Part shown: piece after piece, positions 53,845 to 62,016 of the stretch
Layout: each line of letters begins with the position of its first letter
How positions within the stretch are numbered: position 1 is the first letter of the stretch
Assembly (NCBI GenBank): GCA_020725025.1
Contig: DYFV01000009.1
Span: 40,583 to 104,582 of the forward strand
Length of the DNA stretch: 64,000 nt
Reading direction: 5' to 3'
DNA from: Azoarcus sp.
GTDB lineage: Bacteria > Pseudomonadota > Gammaproteobacteria > Burkholderiales > Rhodocyclaceae
Program-made: the position numbers and the translations under genes
The notes under the pieces: generated by a model
What the model was told of the DNA's origin: nothing
Databases searched by the model: none
Seen by the model: only the letters and a program-made list of their open reading frames with translations

Positions 53845-53863
53845 CTCGGGATTGGAGCAGCAC

Positions 53864-54268
53864 ATGAACTTCTCGGACCTCGGTCGCCGCGGCATGCCGC
53901 TCGCGGCGGGCCTCTTCGCACTGGTCCTGGCCGGCAGCGCCTTCGGCGTGGGCCCGGCCGCCACCGCAGGGCAGGCCACGCCCGGCGCCCAGCCGCCCTT
54001 CGACCTCGCCGACCCCGCCCGCATCGAGACCGGGCGCAAGCGCTTCAACAAGACCTGCGCCGGCTACTGCCACGGCGCCGAGGGCGTCGGCGGGCGCGCG
54101 CCGGACTTCAAGGGGCGCACCGATCTCCCGCCCGAAATGGCTTTCGAGACGATCTCGAAGGGGCGCGTCGGCGCGGACGTGATGCCGCCGTGGGGGGAAG
54201 CCTTCAGCCCGGAGCAGATCTGGGAGCTGGTGGCCTACCTGCAGTACCTGGGGCGGCAGGGGGAGTAG
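53864..54268 (+). CDS. Periplasmic cytochrome c with CX3CH haem motif
   Basis: 134 residues. The signal peptide covers about 1-36 (LAAGLFALVLAGSAFGVGPA), followed by a class I cytochrome c domain. The haem attachment site reads CAGYCH, with three residues between the cysteines instead of two. The axial Met is likely in ADVMPPWG, and the C-terminal helix is EQIWELVAYLQYL. It is the likely electron acceptor of the PQQ dehydrogenase. A GGAG ribosome site lies 7 bp before the ATG. It is convergent with the second AcoR-like gene. Confidence 0.88.
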   Translation: MNFSDLGRRGMPLAAGLFALVLAGSAFGVGPAATAGQATPGAQPPFDLADPARIETGRKRFNKTCAGYCHGAEGVGGRAPDFKGRTDLPPEMAFETISKGRVGADVMPPWGEAFSPEQIWELVAYLQYLGRQGE

Positions 54269-54277
54269 TCGCCCCTC

Positions 54278-54370
54278 GTAGCCCGGATGGAGGCCGCAGG
54301 CCGGAATCCGGGGGCGGCGGTGTAACGATCGCGGCCGTCCCCGGATTCCGTTGCACTCCATCCGGGCTAC
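54278..54370. repeat. Intergenic inverted-repeat element, two copies in opposite orientation
   Basis: GTAGCCCGGATGGAG (54278-54292) with CGGAATCCGGGG (54302-54313), then the inverted copy CCCCGGATTCCG (54339-54350) with CTCCATCCGGGCTAC (54356-54370). Together they form a large potential cruciform between the convergent cytochrome and regulator genes. The same element recurs at 59883-59966 and 63886-63916. Confidence 0.82.
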
Positions 54371-54386
54371 ATGACGGCGCGGACGC

Positions 54387-56402
54387 TCAGATTGCCCCGT
54401 CCCGCCGGTTCGGACACACGATCCCCAGCCGCGTCATCTTCCGGTAGAAGGTGGCGCGCGGGATGCCGAGCTCCCGCGCCGACAGGGTCACCTGCCACTG
54501 GTGGCGCCGCAGCACGGCCACCATGCGGGCGCGAAGCTGCGCTTCGGCGTCCGACAGGCTGCGCGGCGGCGGCTCGTCGCGGCGGGGGGCGGGCAGCGCG
54601 GCCGGCTCGCGGTGGCGCACGGGCGATTCGTCGGGCTCGCGCTGGAGGAAGAGGTCGGGCGGGAAATGCTCGATCTCCAGGACCTCGCCGTCGGCGATGG
54701 CGCAGGCGTAGCGCATGGCATGGCGCAGCTGGCGGATGTTGCCGGGCCAGGGCAGGCGCGCGAGGGCCTCGGCGGTGGCGGGGTCCAGGCGCAGGGCGCC
54801 GCGCTCCATCGCCGCCGCCTCTTCGCGCAGCACCTTGTCGATCACCCCGTGGATGTCGTCGCGCTCGCGCAGCGGCGGCAGCAGGAACACCGCGCCGTTC
54901 AGGCGGTAGTACAGGTCCTCGCGGAAGCGGCCCTGGCGCACCAGCTCCGGGAGGTCCTGGTGGGTGGCGCAGACGATGTGCAGGCGCACCGGAATCGGGC
55001 TCTCGGCGCCCAGGGGCAGCACCTCGCCCTCGGCCAGCACCCGCAGCAGCCGGCTCTGCAGCTGCAGCGGCATGTCGCCGATCTCGTCGAGGAAGAGGGT
55101 GCCGCCGTCCGACTGCAGGATCTTGCCCCGCACCCCCTTGGCGCGCGCGCCGGTGAAGGCACCGTCGCGATAGCCGAAGAGCTCGCTCTCGATGAGGGTC
55201 TCGGGGATGGCGGCGCAGTTCAGGGCGACGAAAGGTTTGTCGCGCCGCTCGCTGTAGTCGTGGATGGCGCGGGCGAAGGCCTCCTTGCCGGTACCGGTCT
55301 CGCCCAGCAGCATCACCGGGATGTCGCGGTTGGCGACCTTCAGGGCACGCTCCACGTTGCCCCGCAGGCGCGCATCGTCCAGCGCCAGGTGGCCGAAACC
55401 GGGAAGCGCGGACCTGTCCTCCTCGTCGCGGCGCGGCGGTGGCGCGGCCGCGGCGCTGGAGCGGGCGGCGGGGGCGCGCAGCAGCGCGAAGAGGCGCTCG
55501 CCGCCCCCCTGCAACCGAAGCGGGAACGGCTGGCCGGGCCGTCCATGGGCCGCGGTGAAGATCTCGTTGGCGGTGCATTCGAAGAGATCCTGCACGAACA
55601 CCGGCGGGTTGCCGTCGCCGCAGAGGAGCTCCAGCTTGGCGCGCCGGTTGCCGCCCACCAGGCGGCCGCTGTCGTCGAAGGCCACCAGGTAGTCGGTCTG
55701 CACGCTGAGATACTCCGCGAGCCGGCCGAGCTGCAGCACCCAGTAGGGCCGCAGGGTGTACCAGGCGAAGGCGTTCTCGATCTGCTGGGCGCGCTCGACC
55801 ACCATGCGGAACACCAGGAGCTGGCTCTGGCGCTCGGCCGGGGAGAACAGCGCGGAGGCGTCCAGTACCGCCACCGGCCGGTCGTCCGGACCGAAGATCG
55901 GGGCGGAGCTGCAGGTGAAGGCGATGTTGTGGGAGCGGAAGTGCTCGTCCCGGTGGACCAGCAGCGGCTGCCCGTCGATCAGGCTGGTGCCGACGCCGCA
56001 GGTGCCTTCCAGCGACTCCGACCAGCAGGTGCCGACGCGAAAGCCCTCGGCCTTGAACTCGCGGTCGAGCTCGGGGACGGTGCGGAAGTCTACGGTGACG
56101 CCGTCGCCGTCGGTGAGCAGCACGCAGTAGTTGGCCGGCCGCAGCTGGTCGTGGAGCCGATCCATGCCCTCTCGCGCGATGCGCATGAAGGCCTCGATCC
56201 GGTCGCGGTGTTCGCGCAGCTCGGGGCCGGTCAGCACCCGCGGCGTGGTGGCCTGGGCCGGATCGACCTGGTGGGTGGCGAGCGAGCGCTCCCAGGAACG
56301 CGCCAGGCGTTCGAAGTTGTAGTCGCGGCCGAGTCGCGCGCCGCGTTCGACCACGTCGATGACACGTCCGACGTGCTCGACGATCTCGTTGTGTCCCCTC
56401 AT
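54387..56402 (-). CDS. acoR: AcoR-like sigma-54-dependent activator 2
   Basis: 671 residues with the same plan as activator 1: GAF-type sensor (VGTCWSESLEGTCGVGTSL, HNIAFTCSSAPIFGPDDRP), PAS-like segment, a Pro/Ala/Arg linker near 315-345, AAA+ domain (GETGTGKE, ESELFGY, canonical GAFTGA at 414-419, FREDLYYRLNG) and Fis helix-turn-helix (VTLSARELGIPRATFYRKM). It diverges from acoABC, the standard position of AcoR, which activates acetoin catabolism with sigma-54 when acetoin is present. The palindrome at 56511-56529 lies in the shared region. No sigma-54 promoter was found for this gene itself. Confidence 0.9.
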   Translation of the reverse strand: MRGHNEIVEHVGRVIDVVERGARLGRDYNFERLARSWERSLATHQVDPAQATTPRVLTGPELREHRDRIEAFMRIAREGMDRLHDQLRPANYCVLLTDGDGVTVDFRTVPELDREFKAEGFRVGTCWSESLEGTCGVGTSLIDGQPLLVHRDEHFRSHNIAFTCSSAPIFGPDDRPVAVLDASALFSPAERQSQLLVFRMVVERAQQIENAFAWYTLRPYWVLQLGRLAEYLSVQTDYLVAFDDSGRLVGGNRRAKLELLCGDGNPPVFVQDLFECTANEIFTAAHGRPGQPFPLRLQGGGERLFALLRAPAARSSAAAAPPPRRDEEDRSALPGFGHLALDDARLRGNVERALKVANRDIPVMLLGETGTGKEAFARAIHDYSERRDKPFVALNCAAIPETLIESELFGYRDGAFTGARAKGVRGKILQSDGGTLFLDEIGDMPLQLQSRLLRVLAEGEVLPLGAESPIPVRLHIVCATHQDLPELVRQGRFREDLYYRLNGAVFLLPPLRERDDIHGVIDKVLREEAAAMERGALRLDPATAEALARLPWPGNIRQLRHAMRYACAIADGEVLEIEHFPPDLFLQREPDESPVRHREPAALPAPRRDEPPPRSLSDAEAQLRARMVAVLRRHQWQVTLSARELGIPRATFYRKMTRLGIVCPNRRDGAI

Positions 56403-56510
56403 CGCCTTCCTCTCCGCTCCGGATGCGTTGTCCGGAGATGTTGGGCCGAAGCGCTTTTTTCCTTTGTCCCGAGCCTATGCCCGCGCGCCGGGGAAATCAA
56501 CGCGGACATC

Positions 56511-56529
56511 TGTCTCACTCGATGAGACA
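56511..56529 (+). promoter_or_regulatory. Enhancer-type palindrome upstream of acoA
   Basis: TGTCTCA-N5-TGAGACA is a perfect 7-5-7 palindrome, the same design as the two upstream of system 1 (TGTCGCA-N5-TGCGACA). Exactly 21 bp further on a degenerate left half TGTCGCG (56532) repeats the phasing. Probable AcoR-type binding site, about 145 bp upstream of the -24 element. Confidence 0.7.
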
Positions 56530-56671
56530 GCTGTCGCGGTGAACGCTCCGCATCCGGTTCGTCCGTCTCGCCGGGTCGTGGCGCCGCCTCGTCCACGCGT
56601 TCGGCATCTCGGTGCGCATCCGGCCCGGATTCAATGGCTTGTCCTCTCATCCGGCATGCTGCGCCTTCGTC

Positions 56672-56687
56672 TGGCATGCCCCGTGCA
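56672..56687 (+). promoter_or_regulatory. Sigma-54 promoter of acoABC
   Basis: TGGCATG-CCCC-GTGCA fits the sigma-54 consensus with GG and GC correctly spaced, 57 bp upstream of the acoA ATG. Confidence 0.78.
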
Positions 56688-56743
56688 GAAGCCTCGCCGG
56701 GTCGCCCCGGGATCCAGATCCCACCAACCAGACGTGAGGAGCA

Positions 56744-57721
56744 ATGATGAGCGAGACACTGAACCGCGAGGGCCTGCTCAAGGCCTACCGGACCATGCGC
56801 ACCATCCGCGAGTTCGAGGAGCGCGTGCATGCGGACTTTTCCACCGGCGAGATTCCCGGCTTCGTGCACCTCTACGCGGGGGAGGAGGCCTCCGCCACCG
56901 GGGTGTGCATGCATCTCGGCGGCGAGGACACCATCGCCAGCACCCACCGCGGCCACGGGCACTGCATCGCCAAGGGGGTGGATCCGGTCGGGATGATGGC
57001 CGAGATCTGGGGCAAGCGCACCGGCACCTGCAAGGGCAAGGGCGGCTCGATGCACATCGCCGACCTGGCGGTGGGGATGCTGGGCGCCAACGGCATCGTG
57101 GGCGGCGGCGGGCCGCTCATCTGCGGCACCGCGCTCGCCGCCAAGCTGAAGGGCACGAAGAACGTCGGGGTGTGCTTCTTCGGCGACGGCGCCTCCAACC
57201 AGGGCACCATCTTCGAGGCGATGAACCTCGCCGCGGTGTGGAAGCTGCCGGCGATCTTCGTGGCCGAGAACAACGGCTATGCCGAGGCCACCGCCTCGTC
57301 CTGGTCGGTCGCCTGCGGCGACATCGCCAACCGCGCCCCGGCCTTCGGCATGCCCGGGGTCATCGTCGACGGCTTCGACTTCTTCGCGGTGCATGAGGCT
57401 GCCGGCGAGGCCATCGCCCGCGCCCGCGAAGGCGGCGGCCCGACGCTCATCGAGGTCAAGCTCTCCCGCTACTACGGCCACTTCGAGGGCGACCAGCAGA
57501 CCTATCGCGCGTCCGGCGAGGTCCAGGCGATTCGCGAATCCCGCGACTGCCTCGTCCAGTTCGCCGACCGGGTCACCGCCGACGGCGAGATCACCCGCGA
57601 GCAGCTCGCCGCCATCGACCGCGAGGTGAAGGCGCTGATCGACGACTCCGTCGTCAAGGCCAAGGCCGATCCCAAGCCCGATCCCCAGGACCTGCTCACC
57701 GACGTGTACGTCGCGTACTGA
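56744..57721 (+). CDS. acoA: Acetoin dehydrogenase E1 component, alpha subunit
   Basis: 325 residues. The TPP motif starts GDGASNQGTIFEAMN and ends ENNGYA (about 147-180); FVHLYAGEEASATGVCMHL and CKGKGGSMHIADL are typical of acetoin rather than pyruvate dehydrogenase E1-alpha. With AcoB it cleaves acetoin to acetaldehyde and a lipoyl-bound acetyl group. It is first of acoABC, under a sigma-54 promoter and divergent from acoR. Confidence 0.92.
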   Translation: MMSETLNREGLLKAYRTMRTIREFEERVHADFSTGEIPGFVHLYAGEEASATGVCMHLGGEDTIASTHRGHGHCIAKGVDPVGMMAEIWGKRTGTCKGKGGSMHIADLAVGMLGANGIVGGGGPLICGTALAAKLKGTKNVGVCFFGDGASNQGTIFEAMNLAAVWKLPAIFVAENNGYAEATASSWSVACGDIANRAPAFGMPGVIVDGFDFFAVHEAAGEAIARAREGGGPTLIEVKLSRYYGHFEGDQQTYRASGEVQAIRESRDCLVQFADRVTADGEITREQLAAIDREVKALIDDSVVKAKADPKPDPQDLLTDVYVAY

Positions 57722-57751
57722 GCCGCCGCCCCCGAGAACAAGGAGACTGAC

Positions 57752-58762
57752 ATGGCGAGAAAGATCACCTACCAGCAGGCCATCAACGAAGCCCTGGACC
57801 AGGAGATGAGCCGCGATCCGCGCGTGATCGTGCTGGGCGAGGACAACGCGGGCGGCGCCGGTGCGCCGGGCGAGAGCGACGCCTGGGGTGGCGTGCTGGG
57901 CGTGACCAAGGGCCTCTACCACAAGCACCCCGGGCGGGTGCTCGACACCCCGATCTCGGAGTCCGGCTTCATCGGCGCCGCGGTGGGCGCCGCGTGCAAC
58001 GGCCTGCGCCCGGTGGCGGAGCTGATGTTCGTGGACTTCATGGGCGTGTGCTTCGACCAGATCTTCAACCAGGCGGCCAAGTTCCGCTACATGTTCGGCG
58101 GCAAGGCCGAGACCCCGGTGGTGATCCGCACCATGTACGGCGCCGGTTTCCGCGCCGCCGCCCAGCACTCCCAGTGCCTCTACAACCTCTTTACCCACAT
58201 CCCGGGGCTGAAGGTGGTGGTGCCTTCCAGCCCCTACGACGCCAAGGGGCTCCTCATCCAGTCCATCCGCGACAACGACCCGGTGATCTTCTTCGAGCAC
58301 AAGGCGATGTACACCGTGGAGGGCGAGGTGCCGGAAGAGAGCTACACCGTGCCCTTCGGCGAAGCCAACGTGCTGCGCGAGGGCGACGACGTGACCATCG
58401 TGGCCTTCGGCCGCATGGTGCTGCAGGCCCAGCAGGCGGCGGCCGCCCTGCAGAAGAAGGGCATCCACTGCGAGCTCATCGACCCGCGCACCACCTCGCC
58501 CCTGGACGAGGACACCATCCTCGAGAGCGTGGAGAAGACCGGCCGCCTGGTGGTGGTCGACGAGGCCCACCCGCGCTGCGGCATGGCCGCCGACATCGCC
58601 GGCCTGGTGGCGCAGAAGGCCTTCGGCGCGCTCAAGGCGCCGATCGAGCAGGTCACCGCGCCCCACGTCCCCGTGCCTTTCAGCGACGCGCTGGAAGAGC
58701 TCTACATCCCCAGCCCGGCCGCCATCGAGGCCGCGGTCACCCGCGTGAAGGAGTATCGCTGA
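57752..58762 (+). CDS. acoB: Acetoin dehydrogenase E1 component, beta subunit
   Basis: 336 residues: TYQQAINEALDQEM, VLGEDNAGGAGAPGESDAWG (the acetoin-type insertion), DTPISESGFIGAAVGAA, AQHSQCLYNLFTHIPGLKVV and VVDEAHPRCGMAADIAGL. It partners AcoA. The stop overlaps the acoC start (TGATG), giving coupled translation. A GGAG ribosome site precedes the ATG. Confidence 0.94.
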   Translation: MARKITYQQAINEALDQEMSRDPRVIVLGEDNAGGAGAPGESDAWGGVLGVTKGLYHKHPGRVLDTPISESGFIGAAVGAACNGLRPVAELMFVDFMGVCFDQIFNQAAKFRYMFGGKAETPVVIRTMYGAGFRAAAQHSQCLYNLFTHIPGLKVVVPSSPYDAKGLLIQSIRDNDPVIFFEHKAMYTVEGEVPEESYTVPFGEANVLREGDDVTIVAFGRMVLQAQQAAAALQKKGIHCELIDPRTTSPLDEDTILESVEKTGRLVVVDEAHPRCGMAADIAGLVAQKAFGALKAPIEQVTAPHVPVPFSDALEELYIPSPAAIEAAVTRVKEYR

Positions 58763-59874
58763 TGTCGCAGATCCACAAGCTCACCATGCCCAAGTGGGGT
58801 CTTTCCATGCAGGAAGGCAAGGTGAACGGCTGGCTGAAGGAAGTCGGCGCCGCGGTCACGCCGGGCGAGGAGATCGTCGAGGTGGAAAGCGAGAAGATCG
58901 CCGGCGCGGTCGAGGCGAACGCGGCCGGCGTGCTGCGCCGGCAGGTCGCGGCCGAGGGCGACGTGCTGCCGGTGGGCGGGCTCTTGGGCATCGTGGCCGA
59001 CGCCGAGGTGCCCGAGGCCGACATCGACGCGGCGGTGGCCGATTTCCTGGCGAGCTTCACCCCCGACACCGGCGAGGACGAGGAGACCGGCCTCCAGCCC
59101 GAGAAGATCGAGGTGGCGGGGCGCCGGCTGCGCTATCTGAAACGCGGGGAGGGCGGCGAGCCGCTGGTGCTCATCCACGGCTTCGGCGGCGACCTCGGCA
59201 ACTGGCTCTTCAACCACGAGGCGCTCGCCGCCGACCGGGTGGTCTACGCGCTGGACCTGCCGGGCCACGGCGAGTCGGCCAAGGACGTGGGCGACGGCTC
59301 GCTGGAGACGCTGGCCGCGGCGGTCGTCGGCTTCATGGACGCGGTGGGCATCGCCGCGGCCCATCTCGCCGGCCACTCCATGGGCGGCGCGGTGTCGCTC
59401 GCCGTGGCGCAGGCGGCGCCGGAGCGGGTGCGCTCCCTCGTCCTGATCGCCAGCGCCGGCCTGGGCGAAGAGATCAACGGCGGCTACATCGACGGCTTCG
59501 TCGCCGCCGCCGACCGCCGCGCCCTGAAGCCGGTGCTCGCCGAACTCTTCGCCGACCCGGGGCTCGTCACCCGCCAGCTGGTGGACGACATGCTCAAGTA
59601 CAAGCGGCTGGAGGGTGTGGATGGTGTGCTGCGCACCCTGGCCGGACGGCTCTTCGAGAACGGCCGGCAGGCGACCGTGCTGCGGCAGCTGCCGGCCAGG
59701 CTGGGCAAGCCGGTGCTGGTGATCTGGGGCGAGGAGGACCGGATCATCCCCGCGGCGCACGCGCGCGCGCTGGGCGGGCAGGCGCTCGTCGAGGTGCTCC
59801 CGGGGCAGGGGCACATGGTGCAGATGGAGGCGGCCGGCGAGGTGAATCGACTCATCGGGCGCTTCCTCGGCTGA
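58762..59874 (+). CDS. acoC: AcoC, acetoin dehydrogenase E2 with lipoyl domain and alpha/beta-hydrolase fold
   Basis: 370 residues. An N-terminal lipoyl domain (about 1-80) with the lipoyl lysine Lys45 in ESEKIAG is followed by an acidic linker and a C-terminal alpha/beta-hydrolase domain (about 125-370) with the nucleophile Ser206 in GHSMGGA, the acid in WGEEDRII and His in GQGHMVQ. This domain order is that of acetoin-type AcoC rather than a classical CoA acyltransferase E2. It transfers the acetyl unit to CoA. No acoL (E3), acoX or butanediol dehydrogenase gene follows. Confidence 0.92.
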   Translation: MSQIHKLTMPKWGLSMQEGKVNGWLKEVGAAVTPGEEIVEVESEKIAGAVEANAAGVLRRQVAAEGDVLPVGGLLGIVADAEVPEADIDAAVADFLASFTPDTGEDEETGLQPEKIEVAGRRLRYLKRGEGGEPLVLIHGFGGDLGNWLFNHEALAADRVVYALDLPGHGESAKDVGDGSLETLAAAVVGFMDAVGIAAAHLAGHSMGGAVSLAVAQAAPERVRSLVLIASAGLGEEINGGYIDGFVAAADRRALKPVLAELFADPGLVTRQLVDDMLKYKRLEGVDGVLRTLAGRLFENGRQATVLRQLPARLGKPVLVIWGEEDRIIPAAHARALGGQALVEVLPGQGHMVQMEAAGEVNRLIGRFLG

Positions 59875-59882
59875 GCGGCCTA

Positions 59883-59966
59883 CCCGGATTCCGCTGCGCT
59901 CCATCCAGGCTACGAATCGCGGACGGCGGTTCCCGTAGCCCGGATGGAGCCTAGGCGGAATCCGGG
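59883..59966. repeat. Intergenic inverted-repeat element, pair between acoC and lipA
   Basis: CCCGGATTCCG...CTCCATCCAGGCTAC (59883-59913) and the inverted GTAGCCCGGATGGAG...CGGAATCCGGG (59935-59966). Same element as at 54278-54370, here in the opposite outer orientation. It may terminate acoABC. Confidence 0.8.
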
Positions 59967-60014
59967 ACACACCGGCTGGCCACGTGCCGAATCGATTTGC
60001 TTAACGGAGTCCCC

Positions 60015-60956
60015 ATGCACCCCACCCTCGAATCCCGCGGCGCCGCCAAGCTCGCCCGCATCCCCGTCAAGATCGACGCCGCCGTCGCCTCGCCCCCCAA
60101 GCCCGGCTGGCTGCGCGCCCGCGACCCCGGCACGGCCGAGGTCCTGCGCCTGCAGGGCATCCTGCGCGAGCACCGTCTCCACACGGTCTGCGAGGAGGCC
60201 GCCTGCCCCAACATCGGCGAGTGCTTCGGCAACGGCACCGCCACCTTCATGATCCTGGGCAGCGTCTGCACCCGGCGCTGTCCCTACTGCGACGTCGCCC
60301 ACGGTCGTCCCGCGCCGCCCGACCCGGACGAGCCCCGGGCACTCGCCGAGGTGGTCGCCGCCATGGGCCTGCGCTACGTGGTGATCACCTCGGTGGACCG
60401 GGACGACCTGCGCGACGGCGGCGCGGGCCACTTCGCCGCCTGCATCGCCGCGGTCCGCGCGGCGGTCCCGGGCATCCGGGTGGAGGTCCTCACCCCGGAC
60501 TTCCGGGGGCGGGAGGAGGTGGCGCTCGACATCCTCGCCGCCGCACCGCCCGACGTCTTCAACCACAACATCGAGACCGTGCCGCGGCTCTACCGGGCGG
60601 CGCGGCCCGGGGCCGACTACGCCGGCTCGCTCGCCCTCCTTCAAGCGGTGAAGCGGCGGCTGCCCGAGGTGCCGACCAAGTCCGGCCTGATGCTCGGGCT
60701 GGGCGAGGACGACGACGAGCTGCTCGCCACCCTGCGGGATCTGCGCCGGCACGGCTGCGACATCGTCACCCTGGGGCAGTACCTGCGGCCCTCGAGCGCC
60801 CACCTGCCGGTGGCGCGCTACGTCGCGCCGGGGGAGTTCGAGCGGCTGCGCGAGCAGGCCATGGCGATGGGCTTTTCCGAGGTGGCGGCCGGGCCGCTGG
60901 TGCGCTCGTCCTATCGGGCCGACGAGGTCGCGAAAGCGGCGAGGGGGGCGCCATGA
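60015..60956 (+). CDS. lipA: Lipoyl synthase, probably dedicated to the acetoin system
   Basis: 313 residues. Auxiliary cluster motif [12 protein letters not shown] (CX4CX5C), radical-SAM cluster CTRRCPYC (CX3CX2C), then the LipA core [11 protein letters not shown] and [11 protein letters not shown]; the terminal RSSYRADE provides the Arg-Ser-Ser motif. It inserts sulfur into octanoyl groups to make lipoyl groups. It is not with lipB, so it may be an additional copy like AcoS of acetoin clusters. Start chosen at the ATG after ACGGAG; an in-frame start at 59997 is possible. It overlaps thiS by 4 bp. Confidence 0.92.
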   Translation: MHPTLESRGAAKLARIPVKIDAAVASPPKPGWLRARDPGTAEVLRLQGILREHRLHTVCEEAACPNIGECFGNGTATFMILGSVCTRRCPYCDVAHGRPAPPDPDEPRALAEVVAAMGLRYVVITSVDRDDLRDGGAGHFAACIAAVRAAVPGIRVEVLTPDFRGREEVALDILAAAPPDVFNHNIETVPRLYRAARPGADYAGSLALLQAVKRRLPEVPTKSGLMLGLGEDDDELLATLRDLRRHGCDIVTLGQYLRPSSAHLPVARYVAPGEFERLREQAMAMGFSEVAAGPLVRSSYRADEVAKAARGAP

Positions 60957-61156
60957 GCGAGATCGTGGTGAACGGCAAGCCCCTCGCGCTGCCCTGCGCC
61001 TGGCGTCTGGCCGATCTCGTCGATGCCCTGGGCTACGCCGGCAAGCGGGTGGCGGTGGAGCTGAACGGCGAGATCGTGCCCCGCGCACGCCATCCGGAAG
61101 TGCTGCTTTCCGCCCGCGACCGGGTGGAGATCGTGGTCGCGGTGGGGGGAGGCTGA
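60953..61156 (+). CDS. thiS: ThiS, thiamine sulfur carrier
   Basis: 67-residue ubiquitin-fold protein ending in Gly-Gly (VAVGGG), the site of thiocarboxylate formation. [10 protein letters not shown] and [15 protein letters not shown] are family motifs. It delivers sulfur to ThiG for thiazole synthesis. It overlaps lipA by 4 bp and is 3 bp before thiG. No thiF or thiO is in the window. Confidence 0.93.
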   Translation: MSEIVVNGKPLALPCAWRLADLVDALGYAGKRVAVELNGEIVPRARHPEVLLSARDRVEIVVAVGGG

Positions 61157-61159
61157 GCC

Positions 61160-61966
61160 ATGCACGCCGACGCACGAAAGACACTGGAAGATCCCCTGGT
61201 GATCGGCGGGCAGGCCTTCGGCTCGCGGCTCCTGGTGGGCACCGGCAAGTACCGGGACTTCGCGCAGACCCGCGCGGCGATCGAGGCGAGCGGGGCGGAG
61301 ATCGTAACCGTGGCGATCCGCCGCACCAACATCGGTCAGAACCCCGACGAGCCCAGCCTGCTCGACGTGCTGCCGCCCTCCCGCTACACCCTGCTGCCCA
61401 ACACCGCCGGCTGCTACACGGCGGCCGAGGCGGTGCGCACGCTGCGCCTCGCGCGCGAGCTGCTCGACGGTCACGACCTGGTCAAGCTCGAGGTGCTGGG
61501 TGACCGCGAGACGCTCTATCCCGACATGCCGGAGACCCTGAAGGCCGCCGGGCAACTGGTGAAGGAGGGCTTCCGGGTGATGGTCTACTGCGCCGACGAT
61601 CCCATCCAGGCACGCGTCCTGGAGGAGATCGGCTGCGTGGCGATCATGCCGCTGGCGAGCCTCATCGGCTCGGGCATGGGCATTCTCAACCCGTGGAACC
61701 TGGGCCTCATCGTCGAGCGGGCCACCGTGCCGGTGATCGTCGACGCGGGCGTGGGCACCGCGTCCGACGCGGCGATCGCCATGGAGCTTGGTTGCGACGG
61801 GGTGCTGATGAACACCGCCATCGCCGCCGCGGGGGATCCGCCGCGCATGGCAGACGCCATGGCCAAGGCGGTGGTCGCCGGGCGCGAGGCCTTCCTCGCC
61901 GGGCGCATGCCGCGCAAGTTCTACGCGGCGAGCCCGAGCTCGCCGACGACCGGCCTGATCGGCTGA
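61160..61966 (+). CDS. thiG: Thiazole synthase
   Basis: 268-residue TIM-barrel enzyme making thiazole phosphate from deoxyxylulose phosphate, dehydroglycine and ThiS thiocarboxylate. The active-site Lys lies in [29 protein letters not shown] and [18 protein letters not shown] are characteristic. It ends [20 protein letters not shown], and a degenerate copy of this end lies 1.8 kb downstream beyond the MCP gene. It is the last gene of lipA-thiS-thiG. Confidence 0.96.
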   Translation: MHADARKTLEDPLVIGGQAFGSRLLVGTGKYRDFAQTRAAIEASGAEIVTVAIRRTNIGQNPDEPSLLDVLPPSRYTLLPNTAGCYTAAEAVRTLRLARELLDGHDLVKLEVLGDRETLYPDMPETLKAAGQLVKEGFRVMVYCADDPIQARVLEEIGCVAIMPLASLIGSGMGILNPWNLGLIVERATVPVIVDAGVGTASDAAIAMELGCDGVLMNTAIAAAGDPPRMADAMAKAVVAGREAFLAGRMPRKFYAASPSSPTTGLIG

Positions 61967-62016
61967 GCAGCGCGCCTGGCCGGCGCCCGGGGGCCGAAGT
62001 CCGCCGCGCCGCTCAG
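61963..62016. terminator. Long-stem hairpin between thiG and the MCP gene
   Basis: 61963-61974 and 62005-62016 are complementary at 11 of 12 positions (CTGAGC/GCTCAG outer, CGCG inner) and enclose a GC-rich loop that can fold further. It overlaps both stop codons of convergent genes. No T-run. Confidence 0.45.

Larger units (their letters stand above)
56403..56743. other. 341-bp divergent acoR/acoA regulatory region
   Basis: Contains a perfect palindrome at 56511-56529 and a sigma-54 promoter at 56672-56687 reading toward acoA, and a GAGGAG ribosome site before the acoA ATG. No gene is supported in it. Confidence 0.75.

Noticed and set aside
59967..60014. Possible sigma-54 promoter before lipA (TGGCCAC... 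and TTTGCTT)
   Set aside because: The GG and GC dinucleotides do not have the required 10-bp spacing.
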